Assembly: GCA_947040465.1 (NCBI GenBank)
Contig: CAMRBO010000006.1
Coordinates: 1 to 20,605, forward strand
Source: an uncultured Mycoplasma sp.
GTDB lineage: Bacteria > Bacillota_I > Bacilli_A > Mycoplasmatales > Metamycoplasmataceae
Length of the DNA stretch: 20,605 bases
Direction of reading: 5' to 3'
The position numbers and the translations under genes are program-made. This document shows positions 8,722 to 18,584 of this stretch, one piece after another. How positions within the stretch are numbered: position 1 is the first letter of the stretch; every line of letters begins with the position of its first letter. A model generated the notes under the pieces. The model made no database searches, was not told the DNA's origin, and saw nothing but the letters and a program-made list of their open reading frames with translations.

Positions 8722-9620
8722 TTAATTACTTCAAGAGTATCTTTATAGTGGTTAATCATTTTGGAAGAACCAAGTCATTTAGAAGTGACTGTTGCCATTC
8801 CTGCAGCATTACCTAGTATGAATGAATCTTCTTCTTTGTTTGTTGCAATGTAATTTGCAACAAAAGTCGCTAACATACTATCTCCAGCTCCTGATGAGTT
8901 AATAACTCTCAATTTCGGAGTTTCTATTTTTAGAATTTTGTTTCTATTTATAAAATAGGATCCTTTATCAGCGCAAGAGATGAGTAAATTTTGTAATCCA
9001 GATGCTATTAATGTTTGTCCATGCTTTATAATATCTTTTTCTTTTTTTATTTTTACTCCCATAAGGTTTTCTAGTTCTGATAAATTTGGTTTTATTGCAA
9101 AAGGTTTATATTTTAATAATTTCATAATTTCTTTAGAATCAATATCAAGAACAAATTTAATATTTTTTTCACTTAACTCTTTAACAAGTTTTTCAACTAA
9201 TATCATATTTGATTTACCCATTATAAAGACAACGTCATCTTCATTTAGTGTTGAAATTAATTTCATTAATTTAGATTCAGAATCTGCGTTTATAAGTGAT
9301 GTTGGTCCATTAAGTTCAAAGTTATTAATTTGATTATTGAATTTTACATTAATCCTAGTTTCATTCTCGCTAGGAATAGATATTAATTTGATGCCTTCTT
9401 CTTTCAATTGTGTCGATATTATATTAGACATTGAACCTTTTAAAAATGTGATAGCTGTTGTGTCAAAACCTAACCTATTTAAAATGATTGAAGCATTAAT
9501 CCCTTTACCTCCAGCTAATAAAGATGATTCTTCATATCTTGTTAGTCCATTTCTATCAAATTGTTTGTCAGTTTCAATTAGGAAATCAATAGAGGGTGAG
9601 AAAGTTATTGTATAAAACAT
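8709..9620 (-). CDS. fruK: 1-phosphofructokinase (PfkB family)
   Basis: A 303-aa ribokinase/PfkB-family sugar kinase. By context it phosphorylates fructose-1-phosphate, the product of the adjacent fructose PTS, to fructose-1,6-bisphosphate. The N-terminal family signature is GGKGIN (37-42) in SLLAGGKGINASIILNRLG. The ATP-site/anion-hole signature is SSGAGDSMLATF, with the catalytic base Asp247. KPNLSELENLMG (about 178-189) is the usual kinase motif. A TGA at 8777-8775 is Trp, extending the protein 22 residues to TAG at 8711-8709. The start ATG overlaps the last 16 bases of fruA, implying translational coupling; the ribosome-binding site is weak. The PfkB family also includes tagatose-6-phosphate and ribose kinases, but the PTS neighbour makes 1-phosphofructokinase by far the best call. 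Confidence 0.93.
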
Positions 9621-11716
9621 ACTTTTATTTTATCTCTAATAGTTGATTTATTTTCAAAAATATTCATTTTACTAATATTTTCTTTTTTATTCTTGTTGTA
9701 AAAACTTTTTTTGTTTTCTATTCCTATTTTAGAATTTCCTTGTCCTTTATTTTTATTGAATAATTTAGTAAATAAATTTATCATAATTGCAGTAATAATC
9801 GATCCTAGTATTATGGCTCCTAAGTACAAAGTTATTCCTAAACCAATTGAAAGTCCAGGATCTGTAAATAAAGTTGATTTTACAAGGGCGAATACGAATA
9901 TTCCTCCATGTGGTGCTGCAAGAGTTATTCCGAAAGCTGCCGATAACATTCCTGCAATGCTCGCTCCGATCATTGAAGCGGGAATGATTACTTTAGGATT
10001 TTTGGCAGCAAATGGAATAGCTCCTTCAGTTATAAAGCTGAATCCCATTATTCAGTTTGCCATCCCAGCGTCTCGTTCTTCTTTTGTTCAAAGTTTTTTA
10101 TTGAATGCTGTTGAAATTGCTATTCCTAATGGTGGAACCATTCCTGCTGCCATTACAGAAGCCATTACATATGTTCCTGAACCGGCAGTTTCTTCTAAAG
10201 TAGCTACCGCAAAAACATAAGCTGCTTTATTTATCGGTCCACCCATATCGGTTGCCATCATTATTCCAACAATAAACCCAAGTATTATTGCAAGATTATT
10301 ATTTCCTTGAAAGATATTTAAAAATAATGTAAATCCTCAATTTAAATATAGAAGGGGGATATTAATTATTCAAAATAAAGCTGCAATTATTAATGTTCCA
10401 ATAAAAGGCACAACTAATATTTGCATAATTCCATTTAGACTTTTTGGCATTTTTGAAACTATATATTTCATCATTAATATAATCAGAACCGCAGACAGTA
10501 TTCCACCACCTATAGCACCAAAAAAACCAGATGAAGATGCAGGAGTTCCAAATCACCCTTCTCCTCTAAATAAAAACGCTCCAGCTGAAATGAATCCAGT
10601 TATAAAACCAGGCAATAACCCGACTTTGCCGACGAGAGCATATGCAATATATGCACCTAACATCGGAACCATCATACTAAATGATATTCCACCTAGTGTT
10701 TTAAATCAATAAGCAACATCGTTTACTGTTCCGAAATCAGGACTACCAGCATTTGGTATATCTATTATAAAAGCAATAGCAATCATAATTCCACCAAATA
10801 TAACGAAAGGTAACATGTAAGATACTCCAGTTAACATTGCCTTAAAAATTCTTGTACCAAATTTATCAAAATTAAAACCAGCTAAATTGTCACTATTAGT
10901 CCCTGAAGAAACCCCCCCTTTTAATTTGGCGCCTTTTTTCTCTAAAATATTATTAATTTCTAATTCTGGATTTTTAATTACTTTTCTTGTGGTCGTTTCA
11001 ATTACATTGGGATGATCTATAAATCTATCTAAGTCGATAGCTCTATCAATGGCTAAAAGAACTCCTTTAGAATTCTTGATTTCATCCTCTGTTAAAATAT
11101 TTCTACCACCCTCAGTCCCTTGAGTTTCAATTTTTATCTTGACTCCCATTTCTTGAGCTTTTTTCTTTAGTTGTTCAGCAGCCATATATGTATGTGCAAT
11201 ACCAGTCGGACATGCTGTGATACCTACAACATCATAATCACCATCTACTTCTTCTATTATTTCATCTTCATGTGATGTGCTATTAAAAAGATTTATTAAT
11301 CCATCAAATGTGGAAATGTCTTCTAATTGTTTTAAAAAGTTTTCATCCATTAAATTTTTACTTAGTTCAGATAATATTTCAATATGAACATTATCCTTAT
11401 TGTTTAGCGCAATAAAAAATATGTATTTAATATCTTGATTATCAATAGATTCTCAATTCATTGGTTTAACTTTTGCAAATAATAAAACAGAAGTTTTCAT
11501 TTCTGGAATTCTAATATGAGGAACAGCTATTTCACTACCTATTCCAGTCGAGAATTCTTCTTCTCTTTTTAAAGCTGCTAAAAGTATTTTCTTTTCATTT
11601 TTTCCAAAGCCTTTTTCAACAAGTTGAGATGAAAAATATTCTAATGCATCATTTTTTGTTGAAAACTCCAAATTGAAAAAACTAACTTTTTCGTTTAAAA
11701 AATTTTCTATTTTCAT
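9605..11716 (-). CDS. fruA: Fructose PTS transporter, fused EIIA-EIIB-EIIC
   Basis: A 703-aa membrane permease that imports fructose and phosphorylates it to fructose-1-phosphate with phosphate from HPr. Domains in order: EIIA (about 1-145), with the phosphorylated His67 in GSEIAVPHIR; EIIB (about 160-260), with Cys169 in VGITACPTGIAHTYMAAEQL; then a linker and EIIC (about 310-690), with many membrane spans. EIIC contains the signatures GGPINKAAYVFAVA and FITEGAIPFAA followed by KNP, typical of the fructose family. Several in-frame TGA codons (for example at 11453-11455 and 10706-10708) are Trp and split the gene under the standard code. The ATG at 11716 is preceded by AAGGAA (11726-11721), which overlaps the fruR stop TAA. 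A short Asn/Lys-rich cytosolic tail follows EIIC. Fructose specificity is inferred from the EIIB/EIIC motifs and from fruK; mannitol is less likely. Confidence 0.95.
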
Positions 11717-11724
11717 TTTATTCC

Positions 11725-12468
11725 TTATTTTTGTTCTATGTTAATTAAGTTGAAATTATTGTTTTTTGGTCAATCCATTTTATCTGTGATTACTAATGTA
11801 TGTGTGCTAGTTGTAAAATCATAAACACTTGTGTGATTGAATTTCTCTTTTTCTGCCAAAATCACTACAAAATCACTTTGTTCAGATATAAATTTTTTAG
11901 TCATTCCTTCATTAATTTCAGTTGTCATTAACTCATTTTTGGTTGAAATAGTGTTAACCCCAATAAATGCAATAGGAAATCTTATTCTTTCCAATTCTAT
12001 TGTATTTGTTGGGATTATTGTCATTGTTTTATTTTTTACTAATCCAGAAATAATATTTACTTTTGAAAATTGATTATTTATTGCATAGCTTGCATTAAGT
12101 AATGAATTTGTATAAATTATTTTATTTTTGTCTAAATATTCAAATAAATAATAGTTTGTTGAGCTTGCATCTATAAATACAACAGGATATTCTTTTGCTA
12201 AAATAGCTCCCTTTTTTGCTAATTTTCTTTTAATGGATGTGTTTTTGAAAATTTCATTTTTAGCATCTTTATCAACTGTGAAATAGTTATCAATATTATA
12301 AATGATTTCACCAAATTCTCTTTTGATAAATCCAGATTCTTCTAATTGAATTAAATATCTTCGACATGTTGAAGTTTTTAATTCTAATTTATTTTCAATA
12401 TCCTTAGGTTTCACAATTTTTTGTTCTCTTATTATTTTCTTAATACTCTCTAAAACTACTTGACTCAT
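11725..12468 (-). CDS. fruR: DeoR-family transcriptional regulator of the fructose operon
   Basis: A 247-aa DNA-binding regulator. The N-terminus (about 1-60) is a DeoR-type winged helix-turn-helix: VKPKDIENKLELKTSTCRRYLIQLEESGFIKREFGE follows the family layout (LA..L.VS..T.RRDL..LE..G.i.R..G). The C-terminal half is the sugar-phosphate isomerase-like effector domain, with VFIDASSTNYYLFEYL matching the DeoR DxGTT phosphosugar-binding stretch. In FruR proteins the effector is usually fructose-1-phosphate. A TGA at 11772-11770 is Trp; the frame then runs 15 more residues to TAA 11727-11725, eight bases before fruA. The start ATG (12468-12466) follows AAGGAAGGAA. The promoter carries three phased GTTCA repeats, the probable operator, so autoregulation is likely. 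Activator versus repressor cannot be told from sequence, but repression fits the position over the -35 region. Confidence 0.92.
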
Positions 12469-12485
12469 TATTCCTTCCTTTGATT

Positions 12486-12494
12486 ATTATAACA
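12486..12494 (-). promoter_or_regulatory. Extended -10 promoter of the fru operon
   Basis: Minus-strand TGTTATAAT (12494-12486) is a perfect extended -10. Transcription would start near 12479, directly before the AAGGAAGGAA ribosome-binding site, so the leader is about 11 nt. A -35-like TTGTTC (12515-12510, spacer 18) lies inside the second operator repeat. Confidence 0.7.
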
Positions 12495-12523
12495 TTTTTG
12501 AACTATTTTGAACAAAAATGAAC
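12495..12523 (-). promoter_or_regulatory. Putative FruR operator: three GTTCA repeats with a 10-bp period
   Basis: Minus-strand GTTCA occurs at 12523-12519, 12513-12509 and 12503-12499, each exactly 10 bp apart, within TGTTCATTTT, TGTTCAAAAT and AGTTCAAAAA. A fourth degenerate unit, TGTTATAATA, is the extended -10 itself. The 10-bp phase puts the repeats on one face of the helix. DeoR-family operators are often tandem repeats of short units near the promoter, so these are good candidates for FruR binding. Confidence 0.65.
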
Positions 12524-12560
12524 ATTTAAATATTGTATAAAAAAACTCATTTTATTTGCT

Positions 12561-13391
12561 TTATTTTATAGTATTGCTTTTAATTTTAATAGATTTTAAA
12601 CAGAAATCACATCTTACTTCAATATCTTCTTCTTCATCAACCAATTCTTCTCTATCTACTGTGGATAATAAGTTTATGGCATCTAACATTTTTTCTGAGG
12701 TACAAGAACATTTTGCAATAATGTCATTATGTTTCAATTCTTCGCCATCAATTATATTTATATAATCATTTAATTCAATATCTTTTAAGTTATTATTTTT
12801 AATTAAATTTTCAATTCATGAAACATCTTCATCTGTATGATTCGGCATTAATTGGAAAAATATTGATTTTGCTCTATCAACTTTTAAGTGATTTTTTTCA
12901 TTTAATCAAACATCATTTATAATACCTGAATATACTTGGTCAGATTTATTTAAGTAATAAACAAGATCGGTAATCATGTCTCCATTAGCTAGCGGGACTT
13001 CAGAAGTATATGGTGTTCCGTTTATAAATCGACTTACTCTCACTAAACCTTCATCACCTATTCCTAGTATTAAAGGAATATCATTATATAATCCGTTTTC
13101 ATCATATTCGGTTTCAACCGTTCCATTACCAAGCAATGCTCTAATTTCATTATTTTTTAATTCTAAAACAAAAGTCTTTATGGGTCCTGTGGTTTTCATT
13201 AAAATAGAAATTTTTTCAATATCATAAAGAAATCCTAATACTCCAAATGTCGAAATTCCATTAACTAATATTAAAGATGCCAAGGGCGTATATTTGTGAA
13301 TTTTTAAAATATCTTGAGCAATTTTTTGATAATCAGACACATAAATTCTAACATTGTTTTTTATAATTATTTTAGTATATGATGCTTTCAT
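12561..13391 (-). CDS. hslO: Redox-regulated chaperone Hsp33
   Basis: A 276-aa cytosolic holdase chaperone that is activated by oxidation and unfolding. The N-terminal domain (about 1-180) shows the family core, including the TTGPIKTFVLE and GLVRVSRFINGTPYTSEVPLANGDMITDLVYYL stretches. The C-terminal redox switch is complete: Cys228-x-Cys230 and, 30 residues later, Cys261-x-x-Cys264, the CxC-x(27-32)-CxxC zinc motif. Three TGA codons were candidates on the way; those after NDV and in SWIENL read as Trp, and without them the protein would lack the zinc domain. The ATG overlaps the glyA stop by one base (TAATG), so the pair is translationally coupled. The stop TAA is at 12563-12561, and the fru promoter follows. 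Confidence 0.95.
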
Positions 13392-14632
13392 TATCTCTCC
13401 AATTTAAATTTTCTAGTAATTTTATGAACATTTGATAAAACATTTTTTTTAATTATTTCATCTTCAGGTTTAGATAAAATATTGTGAATCATATTCGCAA
13501 GAGATCTAAAGTCCGTTTCCCTTAATCCTCTTGTAGTCATTGCAGGAGTTCCGACTCTAATGCCGCTTGTAACTTGTGGAGATTCAGTTTCTTGGGGTAT
13601 TGTATTTTTATTTACAGTAATATTCACACTTTGTAATAGATCGGATGCTTTTTTACCAGTTAAATGATATGTTGATTTGACATCTATTGTAAATAAGTGA
13701 TTATCTGTTCCTCCAGAAATAATCTTACCCCCTAATTTTAGGAATTCATCCGCAAAAGCAATGGAATTGCTCAAAATTTGTTTCTGATATACTATGAAGT
13801 TAGGATCTAAGGCTTCTTGGAATGCTATCGCCTTGCCAGCGATAGAATGGAATAAAGGACCTCCTTGATATCCAGGAAATATTCAACTATTAACTTTTTG
13901 AGCAATTGAAGAATCGTTTGTCATAATGATTCCTCCTCTAGCTCCTCTTAAAGTTTTGTGGGTTGTTGATGTTATTACATCAGCATATCCAAATGGCGTA
14001 GGATGGAGTTTTGTTGCAACAGCTCCGGCAATGTGAGCAATATCAGCCATTAATTTTGCCCCAACAAAATCAGCTATTTCTTTAAATTTTTTAAAATCAA
14101 TTATTCTTGAATATGCAGAAGCCCCACAAATGATTAAATCAGGTTTAATTTCTTTTGCAATTTTCATAATTTCATCATAATCTAAAAAACCATCTTTATT
14201 TACATCATAAGAATAGGTTTCATAAAAATAACCAGAAAAATTTATTTTGTAACCATGCGTTAAGTGCCCTCCTGAGGAAAGGCTCATACCTAATATTTTT
14301 GACCCTTTTGGAACTAAGGCGGCAATAGCGGCTGCATTTGCACTTGATCCAGAGTGTGGTTGAACATTTACAAATTCGGCATTAAATAATTTTTTTAAAC
14401 GATCTATTGCAAGATTTTCAATATCATCTATATTTTGACATCCATCATAGTAACGTTTCCCTGGATAACCTTCTCCATATTTATTGGTGAGAATAGAACC
14501 TGTTGCTTTTAAAATATCACTTGAAACATAATTTTCTGAAGCAATTAATTCAATATGTGATTTTTGCCTTTGCAATTCATTGTTTATCGCTTCTTCAATT
14601 TGTTCATCTTTTAAATTAATTTTTGAATACAT
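13391..14632 (-). CDS. glyA: Serine hydroxymethyltransferase
   Basis: A 413-aa PLP enzyme of the cytosol that converts serine and tetrahydrofolate to glycine and methylene-tetrahydrofolate, feeding one-carbon units to thymidylate synthesis and formyl-Met. The N-terminal HIELIASENYVS motif, NKYGEGYPGKRYYDGCQ, and the PLP lysine Lys226 in TSTTHKTLRGARGG are all present. VQPHSGSSANAAA is also conserved. A TGA near 13885 is Trp in the SSIAQKVNSWIFPGYQGGPL region, linking the two halves. I chose ATG 14632-14630 because GAAGG lies 6 nt upstream; an in-frame GTG four codons earlier (14644) overlaps that ribosome-binding site. A -10 box TATAAT is at 14659-14654. Co-transcribed with hslO. Confidence 0.97.
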
Positions 14633-14653
14633 ATAAACCTTCACTTCAAGATA

Positions 14654-14680
14654 ATTATAATTGAAAATACATTATCTCAA
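14654..14680 (-). promoter_or_regulatory. Probable glyA-hslO promoter
   Basis: Minus-strand TTGAGA (14680-14675) and TATAAT (14659-14654) are separated by 15 nt. Transcription would start near 14647, giving a leader of about 15 nt that holds the GAAGG site. The spacer is shorter than ideal, so the -35 assignment is tentative. Confidence 0.5.
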
Positions 14681-14707
14681 TTGATATACTATAAATTTGA
14701 TATTTGT

Positions 14708-15673
14708 TTATTTTGCTTTATCATCGGTAATATCAATTGTTTCTTTTTTAATATCCCCTTTTTCACCTTGATTATTCTTACTATTAGTTTTAACTTTTTT
14801 AACTTTTTTAACACTTTTTAAAAAAGTTTTTTCTAAAATAGACAAACTACGCTTTTCTTTTTTTTCAATTTTTTTATCATTTTCATCATTCTTTTTTTGC
14901 ATTTCTTCCAAAAATCCTGCAGCTATAACTGCTGAAGGTATTGTGAAAATGGCAATACCCACAAAAGCCAAAATAATGACCATCGCTCTTCCAAGAGTTG
15001 TAATTGGGACTATGTCTCCATATCCAATAGTACATATACTGATAACTGTGAAGTAGAATGCATCTCAAAAATTATTAATTTTATCATTACTTGTAACTTC
15101 TGCTCTATAAAGGATTATTGAAAATAATAATGTTGATATAATTAAAAAAAGAAAAACATATAATAAGATCTTTCTTTGTTTTTGAAAAATATTTGTAAAT
15201 ATTCTAAATGGTGGGAAAACATTTAACAATAAAAGTAATCTTCCCAATTGCAAAATCACAAGAGAAGACAATGTGGTAACAAAACTATCTAACACATCAC
15301 TATTTCATAAATTTTCTACTAATGGAGCAAACAATATTAGAAATGAAGGTAATATTCCAAAAATCATTATTATAGAAACTCCTGTAAAAGGGAAAAATAT
15401 AAAAGGATATTTTGACATTTTGTTAGCTCTATAACTATATGTTATCCACCTAAAAGAATAATCTAAGGAAAAAATAACAAACATAATAACATTCAAACCT
15501 AATATAAGGTTTTTGTTATCAGTTATTAATTCTCCTGCAAGTAATGGAACAAATGAAATTGAAACAGCACACAAAATAAAAGCAAGATAAAATCATTTAA
15601 AAAATTTAATTTTCTTAATTTTATCAACTTCTAAATAGCTTTCATCATAATCACTAGTGGCAACATAATTCAT
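14708..15673 (-). CDS. Potassium channel with six-span (Kv-like) layout
   Basis: A 321-aa inner-membrane K+ channel subunit. Hydrophobic segments suggest S1 (about 31-50), S2, S3, an S4-like helix with few basic residues (QLGRLLLLLNVFPPFRIF, ending FQKQRK), and S5 (LLYVFLFLIISTLLFSIIL). A pore loop carries the selectivity filter TIGYGD in ISICTIGYGDIVPITTLGR, followed by S6. The cytosolic C-terminus (about 240-321) is strongly charged and Lys/Glu-rich, with no RCK domain. TGA codons (for example the Trp in NNFWDAF) split the gene under the standard code. The start is uncertain: ATG 15673 is used here, but the frame is open up to a TTG at 15733 only 11 bases after rpsO, and neither has a good ribosome-binding site. 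The function is confident; gating is unknown. Confidence 0.88.
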
Positions 15674-15744
15674 TGTTTTTATTAAATTAGTATCTCGTCC
15701 AAATATTGAGATGATTTTTTTGCCAAATTTCAAAATTTAATAAA

Positions 15745-16011
15745 TTACTTTCTAATTCCTAGTTTCGCAATTAATGTTGAGTAACTTTCATAGTTATTGT
15801 CTTTTAAGTATACAAGATATTTTTTACGTTGTTCAATTTTTGAAATAAACCCTCTTCTAGAATGTAAATCTTTTTTATTAATTAAAAAATGGGGTTTTAA
15901 ATTCTCAATATCTTCTGTTAATATAGCTATTTGAACTTCTATTGAACCAGAGTTTTTATTATTTCCTCCGAATTCAGTTATAAGTTCTAATTTTCTTTCT
16001 TTTGAAACCAT
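15745..16011 (-). CDS. rpsO: Ribosomal protein S15
   Basis: The 88-aa protein S15 of the 30S platform, which binds 16S rRNA early in assembly. The family pattern is clear: the TEFGGNNKNSGSIEVQIAILT start, HSRRGFISKIEQRKKYLVYLK, and the LIAKLGIRK end. Length is standard. The ATG follows AAGGAG with 9-nt spacing. It lies after ribF in the conserved truB-ribF-rpsO order. About 85 bases separate it from the ribF stop, and TATAAT at 16103-16098 (minus) overlapping the ribF stop could give it its own transcript with a leader of about 80 nt. S15 represses its own messenger in many bacteria, but I cannot identify a binding structure here. Confidence 0.98.
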   Translation of the reverse strand: MVSKERKLELITEFGGNNKNSGSIEVQIAILTEDIENLKPHFLINKKDLHSRRGFISKIEQRKKYLVYLKDNNYESYSTLIAKLGIRK

Positions 16012-16098
16012 GGTTTGCTTTCTCCTTCATAAACACGTTAAACTCAGCAAATATTAATTAAATATATAAACCAAAAATAACCTTAATGTTAAAATAAA

Positions 16099-16944
16099 TT
16101 ATATCTTGTTTTTTTGCAAATGATAAAAAAATTCAAGACAATTTTTTTTATCTTCTTCTGTAATGCTATCAAATCTTGTATTTACTATTATTCTTGATTC
16201 TTCAATTATTTGAATTGTATAAAAATCATCAATTAAACTATCATCATAATTCAATAAAACAATACTATCATCATTTTTTATTGAAATATGGAGTAAACCA
16301 TGATATCAATAATCTTTTATATCTATTTTAATATAGAAGATTCCATTATGAGGTTTAACTAAGTTGTTATTTCAAATGAATTTATTATTAGAGTATTTTA
16401 TTATAGGGTTATATTTGGATGACAAGATTTCATTAACCAACCTTATTTCTCCGGTGGTAATCATTTCTCTTATTGATGATGAAGAAATTTTGATATTATT
16501 GATTTTTTTGATATCACATACAAATGTGTTTTTAAAATATTCTTGTAAATCATTAGATGATCACATTCTATTTAATCCAAATTTAAAATCTTTTCCAACC
16601 ACAATATTTTCAATTTTATATTTTTTAACAATGTGATTTACAAAATCTTTCGCATTCAATGACTTAAAGTCAAAATCGAATTTAATTAGTATGACAAAAT
16701 CAAAACCCAATTCTGCCAAGTTTTTTAATCTATTCTCAATTTGAACTATTTCGTTTTTTTTATTATTTTCAAATAAAGTAGTACCGATTTGATTTCCATT
16801 TTTTTTAGATAATTCTTTTGCTTTATCTAATAATTCTTTATGACCAATATGAAAAATATCAAATTTACCTATTAATAATGTAGAGTTATTTTCAAAAACT
16901 TCATTAAGTTCTTTGTGTTTATAATTGAAATTATAAATATTCAT
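16099..16944 (-). CDS. ribF: FAD synthetase (RibF), riboflavin-kinase half apparently degenerate
   Basis: A 281-aa protein of the RibF family, which makes FMN from riboflavin and FAD from FMN. The N-terminal FMN adenylyltransferase domain is intact: GKFDIFHIGH at 26-35 (the nucleotidyltransferase GxFDxxHxGH), VGKDFKFG at 116-123, and an ISSSSIR motif. The C-terminal half (about 180-281) aligns loosely with the flavokinase fold (KPHNGIFYIKI; DDFYTIQIIEESRIIVNTRFDS) but lacks the RxxGxPTAN nucleotide-binding motif, so kinase activity is doubtful. TGA codons (for example the Trp after LNRM) break it under the standard code; the stop is TAA 16101-16099. The start ATG is one base after the stop of the HAD gene, with AGGA about 11 nt upstream. 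Confidence 0.9.
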
Positions 16945-16945
16945 T

Positions 16946-17764
16946 TTAGATAATTCCTAATTCTTTCAACTTTTGATATGTTCCATATTCTTCAACGCTT
17001 TTGGCGATGTCGTTTGCTATTTCTTTCAATTCATCAATTCCATTTTCCATTGCAATACCCATACCAACCATTTTTATCATTTGTAAATCATTTTCTCCAT
17101 CGCCAAAAGCAATTATTTCTTCATTTTTAAAATTTAATTTTTTTGCTAATCTTTCAACTGTTTGTGCTTTATTTAAATTTTTTTCTGACACAAAAAAACC
17201 TTTATCTCAAAATGCTTGAACAGATAATGAAGAGTTATTTTTTTCAAAAAAATCCTTCGAAATATTAATCATGTTTTTATCCATACAATTGATTGTGATT
17301 AGGTGAAATTGTTCTAAATTCATTTGGTGAGAATAAGTATCGAAATTTTTGAATTTTTCATAAAAACTTTTTCAAAATCAATGACCTTCAAGTTGTTCGT
17401 AAGAATGAACATAAACATTTTCATCATCACTTAAAATAATGTTATTTATTTCTCTAATGTTTTTATCAATAACTTCATTTTTATAACTTTCAAAATCTCG
17501 AATGGAAAGTTTTGTATTTCAAATATTTTTCTTTAATTTTGCATCAAATATAAAAGAACCATTAGCACCTATAAAATAATCAATATTATCTGATAAGTGT
17601 AAATTTCCAATAGAAACATAATCTCTTCCTGTCGCCACAACAACAATGTAACCGTTATCTTTCAACTCTTTAAACATGTCTAATATTTTTGGTTCAAATA
17701 CGTGATTGTCAACCTTGTATTTCATTAATGTTCCATCTATATCAAATACAATCATTTTATACAT
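16946..17764 (-). CDS. Cof-type HAD-family phosphatase
   Basis: A 272-aa soluble hydrolase of the HAD superfamily (Cof/IIB subfamily), which usually dephosphorylates sugar phosphates, FMN or other small phosphate esters. Motif I is FDIDGTL with nucleophile Asp8 and Asp10. Motif II is VVVATGRD. Motif III is Lys199 in LNKAQTVERL. Motif IV is FGDGENDLQM with Asp222 and Asp226. The cap domain lies between motifs II and III. The length is typical of Cof proteins (about 270). TGA codons read as Trp connect the two halves. Its ATG overlaps the truB end by 8 bases and its stop is one base before ribF, so it is locked into the truB-ribF operon. The substrate cannot be predicted from sequence; a flavin nucleotide is only a contextual guess. 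Confidence 0.93.
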
Positions 17765-18584
17765 TATCTTTACCTATCCGATTTCCAAACATTTTTCTAT
17801 TTATAACTTGCTTGTCTTTTATTTCAATAATACCAATAATATCGCTTTTAGTTTCAGATACTAACCCATATTTATTGTCTTCTTTTTCAATAAAAGTAAT
17901 TTGACCATTTAATAATTGAGACAATAATAAATTTCCTATTTTAATGAATGGTAAATCAATTAGCATTTCATAGCCTATATTTGTAAACGTTTTATCTAAA
18001 CCGTGTACAACCGTTCTTTCTAGTTCTGACATATATGCGCCTGTTCCAACAGCTTTTCCTAAATCATGAATTAACGACCTAATATATGTTCCATTTGAAA
18101 CGCTGACTTCAAATTTTAATTTATTATTTTTGAATGAGATAATATTCAAATTATATATTTCAACTTTTACTAATTTTAAAATAACTTCCTTATTATCTCT
18201 AGCTAATTCATATGCCCTTTTCCCATTAACTTTTTTTGCAGAAAAAATTGGTGGCATTTGTTCGATTTTTCCAATAAATGATGGAATAACTTTTTGAATC
18301 ATTTCTAAAGTAATATTTCTATTATATTGATTGACAATTTTACCTTCTCCATCGTAAGAGTCAGTTTCAATATTAAATGTAGCTTCAGCAATATAGGTTT
18401 TATTTTTATTTGTAATGTATTCAATTAATTTTGTATCATCATCAGTAGCAACTAGTAGTAATCCTGTAGCTATTGGATCAAGAGTTCCGGTATGGCCTAT
18501 CTTTTTGATATTGTTTTCTTTGGCAAAATTTGAAATTGCTTTGAAACTGGAAATACCTTTCTCTTTATAAATAAGTTTAAACAT
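17757..18584 (-). CDS. truB: tRNA pseudouridine(55) synthase
   Basis: A 275-aa enzyme that isomerises uridine 55 of the T-loop of tRNAs to pseudouridine. The catalytic motif GHTGTLDPIATGLL has the nucleophile Asp36. Other family blocks include the YKEKGISSFKA start, SYDGEGKI (about 86-93), QMPPIFSAKKVNGKRAYELAR (about 118-138) and SNGTYIRSLIHDLGKAVGTGAYMSELERT (about 173-201). The C-terminal PUA-like part is short. The start codon has no ribosome-binding site, and TATAAT lies exactly 7 nt before the ATG, as for the dUTPase gene, so a leaderless message is likely. It is first in the operon truB-HAD-ribF-rpsO. Confidence 0.96.
   Translation of the reverse strand: MFKLIYKEKGISSFKAISNFAKENNIKKIGHTGTLDPIATGLLLVATDDDTKLIEYITNKNKTYIAEATFNIETDSYDGEGKIVNQYNRNITLEMIQKVIPSFIGKIEQMPPIFSAKKVNGKRAYELARDNKEVILKLVKVEIYNLNIISFKNNKLKFEVSVSNGTYIRSLIHDLGKAVGTGAYMSELERTVVHGLDKTFTNIGYEMLIDLPFIKIGNLLLSQLLNGQITFIEKEDNKYGLVSETKSDIIGIIEIKDKQVINRKMFGNRIGKDNV

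Noticed and set aside
9711..10220. Open frame of 169 codons on the plus strand
   Set aside because: It lies antisense to the EIIC domain of fruA, which has clear family motifs. The reading has no domain, no ribosome-binding site and a low-complexity hydrophobic make-up expected from the complement.
12538..12560. Possible terminator after hslO (minus-strand T7 run)
   Set aside because: A T run is present but I find no stable inverted repeat before it, so it is not called.
16012..16098. S15 autoregulatory RNA in the rpsO leader
   Set aside because: The leader is long enough, but I could not draw a convincing structure matching a known S15-binding motif.
16364..16636. 90-codon plus-strand open frame
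   Set aside because: Antisense to ribF, whose frame continues through UGA codons to 16099.
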